From Bacteroidales bacterium UBA1184 (GTDB lineage: Bacteria > Bacteroidota > Bacteroidia > Bacteroidales > ML635J-15), in assembly GCA_002310235.1 (NCBI GenBank), contig DBYO01000035.1, positions 7,688-71,687 of the forward strand: DNA of 64,000 nucleotides, in the 5' to 3' direction. Positions within the stretch are counted from its first letter, which is position 1; each line of letters begins with the position of its first letter. This document shows, one piece after another, positions 17,719-25,137 of the stretch. The position numbers and the translations under genes are program-made. The notes under the pieces were generated by a model. That model was given only the letters and a program-made list of their open reading frames with translations, was not told the DNA's origin and searched no databases.

Positions 17719-18174
17719 CTATCTTTTAAGAGCCTCAAGGTCCGACATCATATCTTGCAGTTCGGTAGCCGACATTACAGAAACGCTTATCGGTTTGAAC
17801 TTAGCAGTTCCATTTGGCGTTCTCACATATATTACAACCATTTTGCGCAGACCCATATGCGACTTTTCCAATTCAATGCTGACAAAATCCTTCTTAGGAA
17901 TCTCCAGTTTAAAGTTTCCAGCCGAAAACAAGCCTAACGACGTGTATTTCAATATTATCTTGAAACCATCAGAATTATAATAAATGTAGTTGAACTTTTT
18001 TGCAAAAAGATAAACCTCAAGAAGCACAAACAATCCGATACATGTATAGTCGAGTATATGCTTTGGCACCCATGTATAAATAAGGTCAAGCACAACAACA
18101 GCCACAAGCACCAGTATTACCAACATATAACCGAGCTTTATCCGCGACGAAATCTCCTTAGTATCAATAATCAT
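17719..18174 (-). CDS. Membrane protein with a PH-like cytoplasmic domain
   Basis: 151 aa. Two transmembrane helices (about 14-33 and 41-58) are followed by a ~90-residue beta-rich domain (NSDGFKIILKYTS, MVVIYVRTPNG) and a C-terminal helix. The layout resembles bacterial PH-domain membrane proteins, but the match is by shape only. First gene of the operon with dprA and tatD; a -7 element TAACTTTG lies at 18197-18204 on the minus strand. Confidence 0.65.
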   Translation of the reverse strand: MIIDTKEISSRIKLGYMLVILVLVAVVVLDLIYTWVPKHILDYTCIGLFVLLEVYLFAKKFNYIYYNSDGFKIILKYTSLGLFSAGNFKLEIPKKDFVSIELEKSHMGLRKMVVIYVRTPNGTAKFKPISVSVMSATELQDMMSDLEALKR

Positions 18175-18283
18175 AGCTATTCATTTTGTTATGGCACAAA
18201 GTTAATGCTATTTTTCCGAATAGGGACATTAACGTAACAATAAAACCTTTATTATTTTTTCACAAAAAAAAGGGCAAAAAAAT

Positions 18284-18314
18284 TTTGTTAATAAAAATAT
18301 TTGTGTTTACTTTG
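18284..18314 (+). promoter_or_regulatory. Promoter of the lipoprotein gene at 18355
   Basis: TTTG (18284-18287), 19 nt, then TTACTTTG (18307-18314), one mismatch from TAnnTTTG. Leader about 35 nt. Confidence 0.6.
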
Positions 18315-18354
18315 CCGTCTGTATCATTAGAAGTCTTATTTAGAATTGTAAAGT

Positions 18355-19143
18355 ATGAATACAAAAAAATTATTGGGTTATATGATTGCCATCTTAATGT
18401 TGGCACTTCCGTTAGTATTCTCAGGTTGTGGTAAAGTCGGTGATGAAGACCCATTTTTGTCGTTCCGCAGCAGGAAAGCTAGACTTTGTGGTAATTGGAC
18501 AGTAACACATTTCACCTCCGAGATTCTAAAAAAAGAAAATAACATAAGCACAAATATCGTAACAACAGTAGAAGGTGATTCTTGGAAACAAGTTATAACA
18601 ATTCCGAGTTCAGATAGTACCAGAACCTTGTCAGGCAAAATCGCTAAAGACGCAGGACAGGAAGAAGGCGCATACACATTTACCTTCGACAAGAACGGAA
18701 ATGCCAAGATGGTATATAAGTATGAATTCGACGAAGACCAATCAAGCGAAGATGACGACCAATCAACAATCCTCAGAACCGAAGTTTCTGAAGAAATGAT
18801 TGGCAAATGGGAATTCGTGGGAGGAATTGACAACGATTACAAAAACAAGGAAAGAATTTCGTTTATAATTGAATCACAAAAGACCACAACAAAAGAATGG
18901 GAGATAATTTCAAGCGATGACGAAGGTGGAGCAACTCTTCCTCACCTCTTATCATCAAGCACCATAAGCGATAGTTATGCTAATGGCGAAATGAGTATTA
19001 TATACCAGATTGTAGAACTTCGCAACAAGGAAATTAAGCTCCATCAGGATATCAACACATTCCACTTGAGAAGCAACAATAGCTCAGCTGAAGCATATCA
19101 GACAATTGGTTTTGAAAACATCACTATGGAACCAAGAAAATAA
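18355..19143 (+). CDS. Lipocalin-like lipoprotein of unknown function
   Basis: 262 aa. Signal peptide with lipobox VFSGC (cysteine at about residue 25). The mature part contains ARLCGNWTVTHF and later EEMIGKWEFVGG, two 'W' strands of the kind seen in lipocalin-like lipoproteins of Bacteroidota, joined by a Glu/Asp-rich linker (EDQSSEDDDQS). No enzyme motif. Monocistronic: own promoter before it and strong terminator after it. Confidence 0.7.
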   Translation: MNTKKLLGYMIAILMLALPLVFSGCGKVGDEDPFLSFRSRKARLCGNWTVTHFTSEILKKENNISTNIVTTVEGDSWKQVITIPSSDSTRTLSGKIAKDAGQEEGAYTFTFDKNGNAKMVYKYEFDEDQSSEDDDQSTILRTEVSEEMIGKWEFVGGIDNDYKNKERISFIIESQKTTTKEWEIISSDDEGGATLPHLLSSSTISDSYANGEMSIIYQIVELRNKEIKLHQDINTFHLRSNNSSAEAYQTIGFENITMEPRK

Positions 19144-19164
19144 GCGAAACAAAATCACACATAA

Positions 19165-19195
19165 AAAAGGCTCGGAAAATCCGAGCCTTTTTATT
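19165..19195. terminator. Bidirectional terminator after the lipoprotein gene
   Basis: GGCTCGG (19169-19175), AAAAT loop, CCGAGCC (19181-19187), with an A-tract before and a T-tract after. It can also end the convergent glycosyltransferase operon. Confidence 0.85.
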
Positions 19196-19209
19196 TTTCA
19201 CATACATTA

Positions 19210-20082
19210 CTACTTTACAATAATGTAATTGCGATACTGTCCTACGTGTAAACCTAATTTCTCAAAGAAAGCCTTTAGCTTATCCTTGAAACTTGTCCGA
19301 TTGCAGGAAAGGTCGTAATCGAACTTCCAGTTGAGACGGGCAATCCTATCGAGCATGACCTGCGGATGAGTGCCATCGAACTTGCGCAACGAATCAATAT
19401 TAGAATAGTCGAACTGATCGGCTTTCTGCACGTTCTCCTCTATCCACTTTTCATCATGCCACAACTTATTGAAGTCCTCCTGCTTGCGCTGCATGGCAAA
19501 CGGGTCTTTCACCCAACCATAATGATATACGTACGCATCAATCGGCTTAACATTTAGCTTTTTGTCATCGTCCTTACGGAAGCCCTGAGCGTCACGGAAA
19601 GAATATATATTCTTGTTGTTGCGAACAATCCTTATTTCGTTTCTGTACCAATGGAACGAAGTTCCTACATAATCGTAAGAGCCATAAAAATGCATGTACT
19701 TGAAAAGTAGCCCATCAATTCTGGCATCGTCAAGATTTTGTTCCATCGCAGTCTTTATCGCTGGCAGATACATCTCGTGAACAACCTCGTCGCCCTGAAT
19801 ATAGAAACACCAATCGAAACTATCGTCGATAGCACGAAAAGCCTTGTTGGTTTCAACTGCGAGCACTTTGCCCCCTTCGCGAAGCGAATCATCCCACACT
19901 GTATCAATGATTTCTATCTTTTCGGGACAAATCTTCTCTATCAATTCACGAGTACCATCATCCGAATTTCCAACTGCGACAACAAACTTGTCACACAAAG
20001 GAAGAATTGATGTAATTGCCTCAACTACAGGATAATCATACTTTATCGCATTGCGAATGAATGTAAAACCACAAACTTTCAT
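19210..20082 (-). CDS. Glycosyltransferase, GT-A fold (family 2-like)
   Basis: 290 aa. The N-terminus (FTFIRNAIKYDYPVVEAI...VVAVGNSDDGTRELI) is a nucleotide-sugar-binding GT-A half, and WCFYIQGDEVVH carries an acidic metal motif (GDE) in place of the usual DxD. The C-terminal half is aromatic-rich (YVYHYGWVKDP). Likely adds a sugar to a surface glycan; donor and acceptor unknown. The start overlaps the stop of the upstream gene by 4 nt, so it is translationally coupled to it. Confidence 0.8.
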   Translation of the reverse strand: MKVCGFTFIRNAIKYDYPVVEAITSILPLCDKFVVAVGNSDDGTRELIEKICPEKIEIIDTVWDDSLREGGKVLAVETNKAFRAIDDSFDWCFYIQGDEVVHEMYLPAIKTAMEQNLDDARIDGLLFKYMHFYGSYDYVGTSFHWYRNEIRIVRNNKNIYSFRDAQGFRKDDDKKLNVKPIDAYVYHYGWVKDPFAMQRKQEDFNKLWHDEKWIEENVQKADQFDYSNIDSLRKFDGTHPQVMLDRIARLNWKFDYDLSCNRTSFKDKLKAFFEKLGLHVGQYRNYIIVK

Positions 20083-21128
20083 TTCAATAATTCATTAATC
20101 GTACAAAGGTAATCGTATTTCCACACAGAATCGTATGATATGTTAGAAAAATTTACCTGCGGCAAATCTCCTTGAGCAAGTGTTACGAACCCGAACTTCT
20201 CACAGAACCGCTCTGCCAGATATTCCTGCTCGGGTTGACGCGGTGTAGGCACAAGCACAGCTCGCCGACCAAGAGCAGCAAGATCGCACAACGTACTATA
20301 ACCGCTACGGCAAAAAATGCATCGAGCCGATACTATAAGCGATGCTATCCTATCATCAGACGGATTGTTTTCACAAGAAATGTTTGACGGCAGCGATAGT
20401 TCAGTTTCTCCAACCACACCTCTTATTATCTGCAACCGCGAAGTAGGCATTGCCGAATATTTCTTGACGAAAACTCTTTCGAGCAAAGTGCGCTGGGGCT
20501 CAATACCAGACAATAACAACAGGTCGAAATTGCCGTCTATTTTCTGCGGCATTTTTCCCAAAAAACGAGAAAGAGGCCCCAAATGTCCAACTTCCATTTC
20601 AGTTTTCGACAAGATTCCCGACAGTGACAACTCGCCTTCGGCATCAGGCACAAAACAACACCTATATTTATTTATATAGCGAAAATGCAAACGCCTCATC
20701 ATTCGTGCTGGCAATCGATTCAAAAAGCCATTGTCGAAATTGAGCTGGTGTGTCATATAGAACGAAGGTACAGAATCGGAGTATAAACCCAATCTGTTGT
20801 CAGAAAAAACATAATCAACTGAATGTTTGGCAATTATCTTTTCCAATGCTTTATGTTCTTTACGAATATTCAATGCAAAGCGAAACATAGAGAACATAAA
20901 AGGAAGAGAAATCATCCCCCGTCGGCCGTAATTCATTCTTGCCGATGGCAATTCCACAGAAACCAACTCGGGAAAGCGAGCAATCATATAGGCAAGCGAA
21001 TCTCCACTGCCGCCAATTATCACTTCGAAACCATGTTCTACAAGGAATTGCACAAGAGGCACACACCGCGAGGCATGACCTAGCCCCCAATCGAGAGGCG
21101 CTACAAGTATCTTCGATCCTGCTTTCAA
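20079..21128 (-). CDS. Glycosyltransferase-like protein, GT-B fold (GT28/MurG-like)
   Basis: 349 aa. The N-terminus ILVAPLDWGLGHASRCVPL is the glycine-rich acceptor loop of GT-B enzymes; the C-terminal FCRSGYSTLCDLAALGRRAVLVPTP and QPEQEYLAERF match the nucleotide-sugar site of family 28. The only start that keeps the conserved N-terminal strand is a TTG at 21128, one base from the TAA of the radical SAM gene, which suggests coupled translation. Likely part of glycan or glycolipid synthesis with the overlapping GT-A gene. Confidence 0.78.
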   Translation of the reverse strand: MKAGSKILVAPLDWGLGHASRCVPLVQFLVEHGFEVIIGGSGDSLAYMIARFPELVSVELPSARMNYGRRGMISLPFMFSMFRFALNIRKEHKALEKIIAKHSVDYVFSDNRLGLYSDSVPSFYMTHQLNFDNGFLNRLPARMMRRLHFRYINKYRCCFVPDAEGELSLSGILSKTEMEVGHLGPLSRFLGKMPQKIDGNFDLLLLSGIEPQRTLLERVFVKKYSAMPTSRLQIIRGVVGETELSLPSNISCENNPSDDRIASLIVSARCIFCRSGYSTLCDLAALGRRAVLVPTPRQPEQEYLAERFCEKFGFVTLAQGDLPQVNFSNISYDSVWKYDYLCTINELLK

Positions 21129-21129
21129 A

Positions 21130-21894
21130 TTACGGAGTTACAAGTACTTGAAAACCTAAATTTCTAATACTCTCGCCAATTTTTTCGAGTTCTTCTGGCG
21201 CTACCTTCTGCAATCCAGAAAGCGGAGTTTCGCGTGCAATTGAGTACACCATAACCATCGAAGGATTAAGACGTTGGAGCGTATCATAATACAATCCAAG
21301 GGATTGGGCTGTAGTATTATCGAAAAACTTGCCATTTATGTTGCCTCGCATGAACATTGTCTGTATAATCGGATGCTCAAAATTGCGTGAAATATCATCA
21401 ACAATGGCAACAATAGAAAGTTTTGTGGTTGGCTGGTTAATCAATTCAAAATCAGGCTGCACGAAAGTATCGATCTTCAGAATCGGTTCATCAATCATCT
21501 TGAGGGCAGCCACAACCTTTTCGTTTTTCAAGTTTGATGCATTTGTAAGAACCGAAATCTTAACATTGGACATGTATTTGTCACGCAAACGAACAGTTTC
21601 GGCAACAATTTCGGGAAAGTCGGGATTAATTGTCGGTTCACCATTACCTGCAAAAGTAATAACATCAAGTGGTTGTGTATTTTCGGAGAAATACTTTTCC
21701 ATTGCTGGGACAATATCGCCAAGCCTCGGAAGTTCAATCTTCACCCCCTTGCTGTTCCAACCGCACTCGCAATATACGCAATTGAAAGTACAAAATTTTG
21801 CATTTGTAGGCAACAGGTTCACCCCCAACGAATTGCCTAATCTTCTGGACTTTACCGGACCAAATATAATATTATCGAAAAGAAATGTAGCCAT
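21130..21894 (-). CDS. Radical SAM protein
   Basis: 254 aa from ATG 21894; an upstream in-frame extension crosses the -7 element and is rejected. The CxxxCxxC cluster motif is CTFNCVYC, directly after GNSLGVNLLPT, followed by FAGNGEPTINP, the SAM-binding GGE-like motif. This matches a group of stand-alone radical SAM enzymes common in Bacteroidota, with unknown substrate. First gene of a three-gene operon with two glycosyltransferase-like genes; -7 TATCTTTG at 21914-21921. Confidence 0.85.
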   Translation of the reverse strand: MATFLFDNIIFGPVKSRRLGNSLGVNLLPTNAKFCTFNCVYCECGWNSKGVKIELPRLGDIVPAMEKYFSENTQPLDVITFAGNGEPTINPDFPEIVAETVRLRDKYMSNVKISVLTNASNLKNEKVVAALKMIDEPILKIDTFVQPDFELINQPTTKLSIVAIVDDISRNFEHPIIQTMFMRGNINGKFFDNTTAQSLGLYYDTLQRLNPSMVMVYSIARETPLSGLQKVAPEELEKIGESIRNLGFQVLVTP

Positions 21895-21954
21895 AACTAA
21901 TCTAAATTTGACACAAAGATAATCAGATTTTAAACATTGAGGGACATATAACAA

Positions 21955-21978
21955 AAAATCCCGCTGTTGCGGGATTTT
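21955..21978 (-). terminator. Terminator of tRNA-Lys
   Basis: Perfect 10-bp stem AAAATCCCGC / GCGGGATTTT with TGTT loop, directly downstream of the minus-strand tRNA. Confidence 0.8.
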
Positions 21979-21979
21979 G

Positions 21980-22052
21980 TCGGTCCGGAGGGGATCGAAC
22001 CCTCGACACCCTGATTAAGAGTCAGGTGCTCTACCAACTGAGCTACGGACCG
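21980..22052 (-). tRNA. tRNA-Lys (CTT)
   Basis: 73-nt cloverleaf on the minus strand: acceptor CGGTCCG/CGGACCG, D-arm TAGCTCAGTTGGTAGAGC, anticodon stem CCTGA/TCAGG with loop CTCTTAA (anticodon CTT), T-arm GAGGG-TTCGATC-CCCTC. No encoded CCA. Confidence 0.95.
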
Positions 22053-22072
22053 CTTAGCTGATTTTGCGAGTG

Positions 22073-22103
22073 CAAAGGTAATGCTTTATTACAAACCCAC
22101 AAA
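22073..22103 (-). promoter_or_regulatory. Promoter of tRNA-Lys
   Basis: Minus-strand TTTG (22100-22103), 19 nt, TACCTTTG (22073-22080), 20 bases upstream of the tRNA 5' end. Confidence 0.7.
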
Positions 22104-22269
22104 ACTTTTTTTGAATATTTTTAGCATAGCAGGCAAATCTCTTGTTCACAATCACTTACATTTAACATTACTATTATTTCTTGTCGCAATAAAATATTCT
22201 AGAGATTAAAAAATAGATAATATGAGTATGTCGCAGACATAAATTTATATTTTTCCTAACATATTGGTA

Positions 22270-22300
22270 TTGCACATTGGCAACATAAAACCGATATTTG
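22270..22300 (+). promoter_or_regulatory. Promoter of the His-rich gene / TonB receptor
   Basis: TTG (22270-22272), 20 nt, GATATTTG (22293-22300), one mismatch from TAnnTTTG. Leader about 17 nt. The region 22081-22269 is A/T-rich and shows nothing else I can name. Confidence 0.5.
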
Positions 22301-22317
22301 CACCGCAATTATAGGAC

Positions 22318-22671
22318 ATGGAAAAGTTACGGAAAATATTATGCGCATTGTTTTTGACATTGTTCATAGGAATGTTCCTTAGCAATACGATATTCCCTCA
22401 TAGTCACATTATTAGAGGCATTACAATCGTACATTCCCATCCGTACAACCCTTTCTCTTCCGAAAAACACCAACACAGCGACGATGAAATAAACCTCATC
22501 GCATATCTAGCAAATTGCCCTTTAATCGGAAACGAAACTCAAGACTTTCCGCAAATCTTTCTAACACCCACCCTCTTCGTTCCCAAGGCATACACCCAAA
22601 GCCTCCCAAGAAACGAAAAGCTATTGTTTTCACGTCCCCGCGACCCGCCATGCGAGACAATTCTCTCGTAA
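22318..22671 (+). CDS. Small His-rich membrane-anchored or exported protein of the iron locus
   Basis: 117 aa. A hydrophobic N-terminal segment (about 8-26) is followed by a His-rich stretch with FPHSHIIRG, VHSHP and EKHQHSDDE (residues ~27-62), then a Pro-rich tail. The HxH and HxHS clusters look like a metal-binding region. The gene lies 42 bases before a TonB-dependent receptor and in the same block as feoAB, so a role in handling a transition metal at the envelope is reasonable but unproven. I do not know a named family. Confidence 0.65.
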   Translation: MEKLRKILCALFLTLFIGMFLSNTIFPHSHIIRGITIVHSHPYNPFSSEKHQHSDDEINLIAYLANCPLIGNETQDFPQIFLTPTLFVPKAYTQSLPRNEKLLFSRPRDPPCETILS

Positions 22672-22713
22672 AAAGCACAATAGAACAATAATATTCACAC
22701 AAAAAAGCACAAA

Positions 22714-24999
22714 ATGAAAAAATATATATTGTTAGCAGTAATGCTAACTATAGGTATATGCCTTATGGCACAGACCGACAAAAAGACCGATGCAAACATT
22801 TTCGGCCATGTAGTTGACAAGCAGAGTGGCGAACACTTGCCATACATAAACATAATGGTGAAAGGCACAGCCATAGGGACGGCTACAGATGCTACAGGAC
22901 ATTTCCACCTCAACAACCTGCCAACAGGAAAACTTACCATTGTTGCACAAAGCATCGGCTATATGCCAGAGGAAAAAGTCGTTGATTTGGAAAAAGGAAA
23001 AATGGTTGAGCTTAACTTTGAAATAGAAGAAGATGCCATAATGCTCAACGACGTCGTGGTTTCGGCAAACAAGAACCAGACGAGCCGAACGGAAGCTCCA
23101 GTGGTTGTTGGCGTAATATCGCCAAAGACTTTTGAAAACACAAACTCGGTATGCCTTGCCGAAGGGCTTAACTTCCAACCCGGATTGAGACTGGAAACCA
23201 ACTGTCAAAATTGCGGATTCCAACAGGTGCGCATAAACGGACTCGAAGGTTCTTATTCTCAGATACTTATCGATGGCAGGGCTGTAAGTAGCGCATTGTC
23301 ACAAGTTTATGGTCTCGAGCAACTTCCTGTAAACATGATTGAAAAAGTGGAAGTTATCCGCGGTGGTGGCTCGGCAATTTTCGGTTCAAACGCTGTAGCA
23401 GGAACAATAAACATCCTTACACGCGAACCACAGTTCAATAGTCTTTCGCTCGGTAACACCACCACGCTAATAGGAATGAAGAAAGCCGATGTAAACACCA
23501 CACTCAATGCTTCGGTGGTTTCGAACGACAACAAGGCTGGAATAACAATTTTCGCCGCTGCACGACAGCGCAGTCCTTTCGACTATGATGGTGACGGATT
23601 TACCGAAATTGGCAAGATAAATTCCAAGAACATAGGCTTCCGTGGCTATTTGAAGACTGGAGATTATACAAAACTCACTGTCGAATACCACACCTTGGAC
23701 GAATTCCGACGCGGAGGCAACAAACTTACGCAACCTGCCCACGAAGCCGACATTACCGAACAAACCGACCACAACATACATTGCGCTGGCGCAAAATACG
23801 ATATCTTCTCTAAGAATAGCAAGCATTGGTTCCAATTATACACATCACTACAAAACATAAACCGAAGTAGTTACTATGGCACAGGGCAAGATCCTAACGC
23901 ATACGGAAATACCAAAGATTTTGCATCGGTTAGCGGATTCCAGTACGTGTTCTACATGGACAAATTCCTATTCATGCCCGCAACATTGACATCTGGAATA
24001 GAATACAACTACAACTCACTTTATGACGAATCGCTTGGATATAACAGAATTATCGAGCAAAAGATTAGCATATACAGTGCTTTTATACAAAACGAATGGA
24101 AGATAGCAAAGCTATCATTCCTCATCGGCGGACGTATCGACAAGCACAACATGATAAAGAACCCGATAATCAGTCCGCGCTGCAACATAAGGTATTCACC
24201 ACTGAAATGGATGTCAATGCGAGCTGGCTACGCAATGGGCTTCCGCGCTCCACAGGCATTCAACGAAGATCTGCACATTGCTGCTGTAGGAGGAGAAGTT
24301 TCTCTAATCAGCATTGACCCTGCATTAAGACCCGAAAAGTCGCATTCTGCAAATGCATCCATAGATTTCAATACACAGTGGTCGCGGTCGGCAATCGATT
24401 TTCTAGTTGAAGGTTTTTACACCGTACTTAACGATGTTTTTGTGCTTGAAGAAAACGGGCACGATGCCGATGGCAATATACTGCTAACCAGAACGAACGG
24501 AAGCGGAGCAACAGTTGCAGGAGCGAACTTCGAGCTCAAATACATACCGACAAAGAAAGTTGAGATACAAGCAGGATTCACCTACCAGCAAAGCCGCTAC
24601 AAACAACCTGAGCAATGGAGCGAAACCGTTGTGGCACAAAGGCGCATGTTCCGCACACCCGACACCTACGGTTTCTTGACTACATATTATAGCCCTCTGA
24701 GAAACTTCGACATTGCACTTTCGGGAACATACACTGGAAAGATGCTAATCCAGCATTTCGCAGGCTACATAAACGAGGATGCCGAAACAATCAGCAAACC
24801 ATTCTTCGACATGAACCTGAAACTTTCGTACACCTTTAAAATAAAAGACGATGTAAACCTTGAAACAAGTCTCGGCATGAAAAACATTTTCAACAGCTAC
24901 CAGAACGACTTCGACCAGGGCGAACTCCGAGATGCGGGATACATCTACGGACCGAGCTTGCCGAGAAGCATATATTTCGGAGTGAAAATTTCGCTGTAG
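22714..24999 (+). CDS. TonB-dependent outer-membrane receptor
   Basis: 761 aa with signal peptide (MKKYILLAVMLTIGICLMAQ). Residues ~28-108 are a CarboxypepD_reg-like domain (GHVVDKQSGEHLPYINIMVKG); ~125-235 the plug (VRINGLEGSYSQILIDG, EVIRGGGSAIFGSNAVAGTINI); the rest a 22-strand-type barrel ending in SIYFGVKISL with a terminal hydrophobic strand. A CQNC pair lies in the plug near residue 160-170. Neighbours (His-rich protein upstream, FeoAB downstream) suggest an iron or haem-related substrate; this is inference from position. Confidence 0.9.
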   Translation: MKKYILLAVMLTIGICLMAQTDKKTDANIFGHVVDKQSGEHLPYINIMVKGTAIGTATDATGHFHLNNLPTGKLTIVAQSIGYMPEEKVVDLEKGKMVELNFEIEEDAIMLNDVVVSANKNQTSRTEAPVVVGVISPKTFENTNSVCLAEGLNFQPGLRLETNCQNCGFQQVRINGLEGSYSQILIDGRAVSSALSQVYGLEQLPVNMIEKVEVIRGGGSAIFGSNAVAGTINILTREPQFNSLSLGNTTTLIGMKKADVNTTLNASVVSNDNKAGITIFAAARQRSPFDYDGDGFTEIGKINSKNIGFRGYLKTGDYTKLTVEYHTLDEFRRGGNKLTQPAHEADITEQTDHNIHCAGAKYDIFSKNSKHWFQLYTSLQNINRSSYYGTGQDPNAYGNTKDFASVSGFQYVFYMDKFLFMPATLTSGIEYNYNSLYDESLGYNRIIEQKISIYSAFIQNEWKIAKLSFLIGGRIDKHNMIKNPIISPRCNIRYSPLKWMSMRAGYAMGFRAPQAFNEDLHIAAVGGEVSLISIDPALRPEKSHSANASIDFNTQWSRSAIDFLVEGFYTVLNDVFVLEENGHDADGNILLTRTNGSGATVAGANFELKYIPTKKVEIQAGFTYQQSRYKQPEQWSETVVAQRRMFRTPDTYGFLTTYYSPLRNFDIALSGTYTGKMLIQHFAGYINEDAETISKPFFDMNLKLSYTFKIKDDVNLETSLGMKNIFNSYQNDFDQGELRDAGYIYGPSLPRSIYFGVKISL

Positions 25000-25012
25000 G
25001 CATTATAATTCA

Positions 25013-25054
25013 ATAATTTGTAGGGGCACAATGTTTTGTGCCCCTACAAATTAT
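25013..25054. repeat. 19-bp palindrome between the TonB receptor and feoAB
   Basis: A near-perfect hairpin with a 19-bp stem around TGTT: left arm includes TTTGTAGGGGCACAA and the right arm its exact complement. There is no long T-tract, so it is more than a simple terminator, although it would also stop transcription. A degenerate look-alike is at 44617-44636, suggesting a dispersed palindromic repeat. Confidence 0.7.
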
Positions 25055-25086
25055 ATATCGCCACAAAAAATACCAACAAATAGCGA

Positions 25087-25117
25087 TTGCACGCCTTGTG
25101 TAATCGCTATACTTTTG
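25087..25117 (+). promoter_or_regulatory. Promoter of feoAB
   Basis: TTG (25087-25089), 20 nt, TACTTTTG (25110-25117), then ATG at 25138 with a leader of about 15 nt. Confidence 0.7.
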
Positions 25118-25137
25118 CAGCGTAAATTGGAATTGTA

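Noticed and set aside
21895..21954. N-terminal extension of the radical SAM protein
   Set aside because: It crosses the -7 element at 21914-21921 and encodes no conserved residues; ATG 21894 fits the family start.
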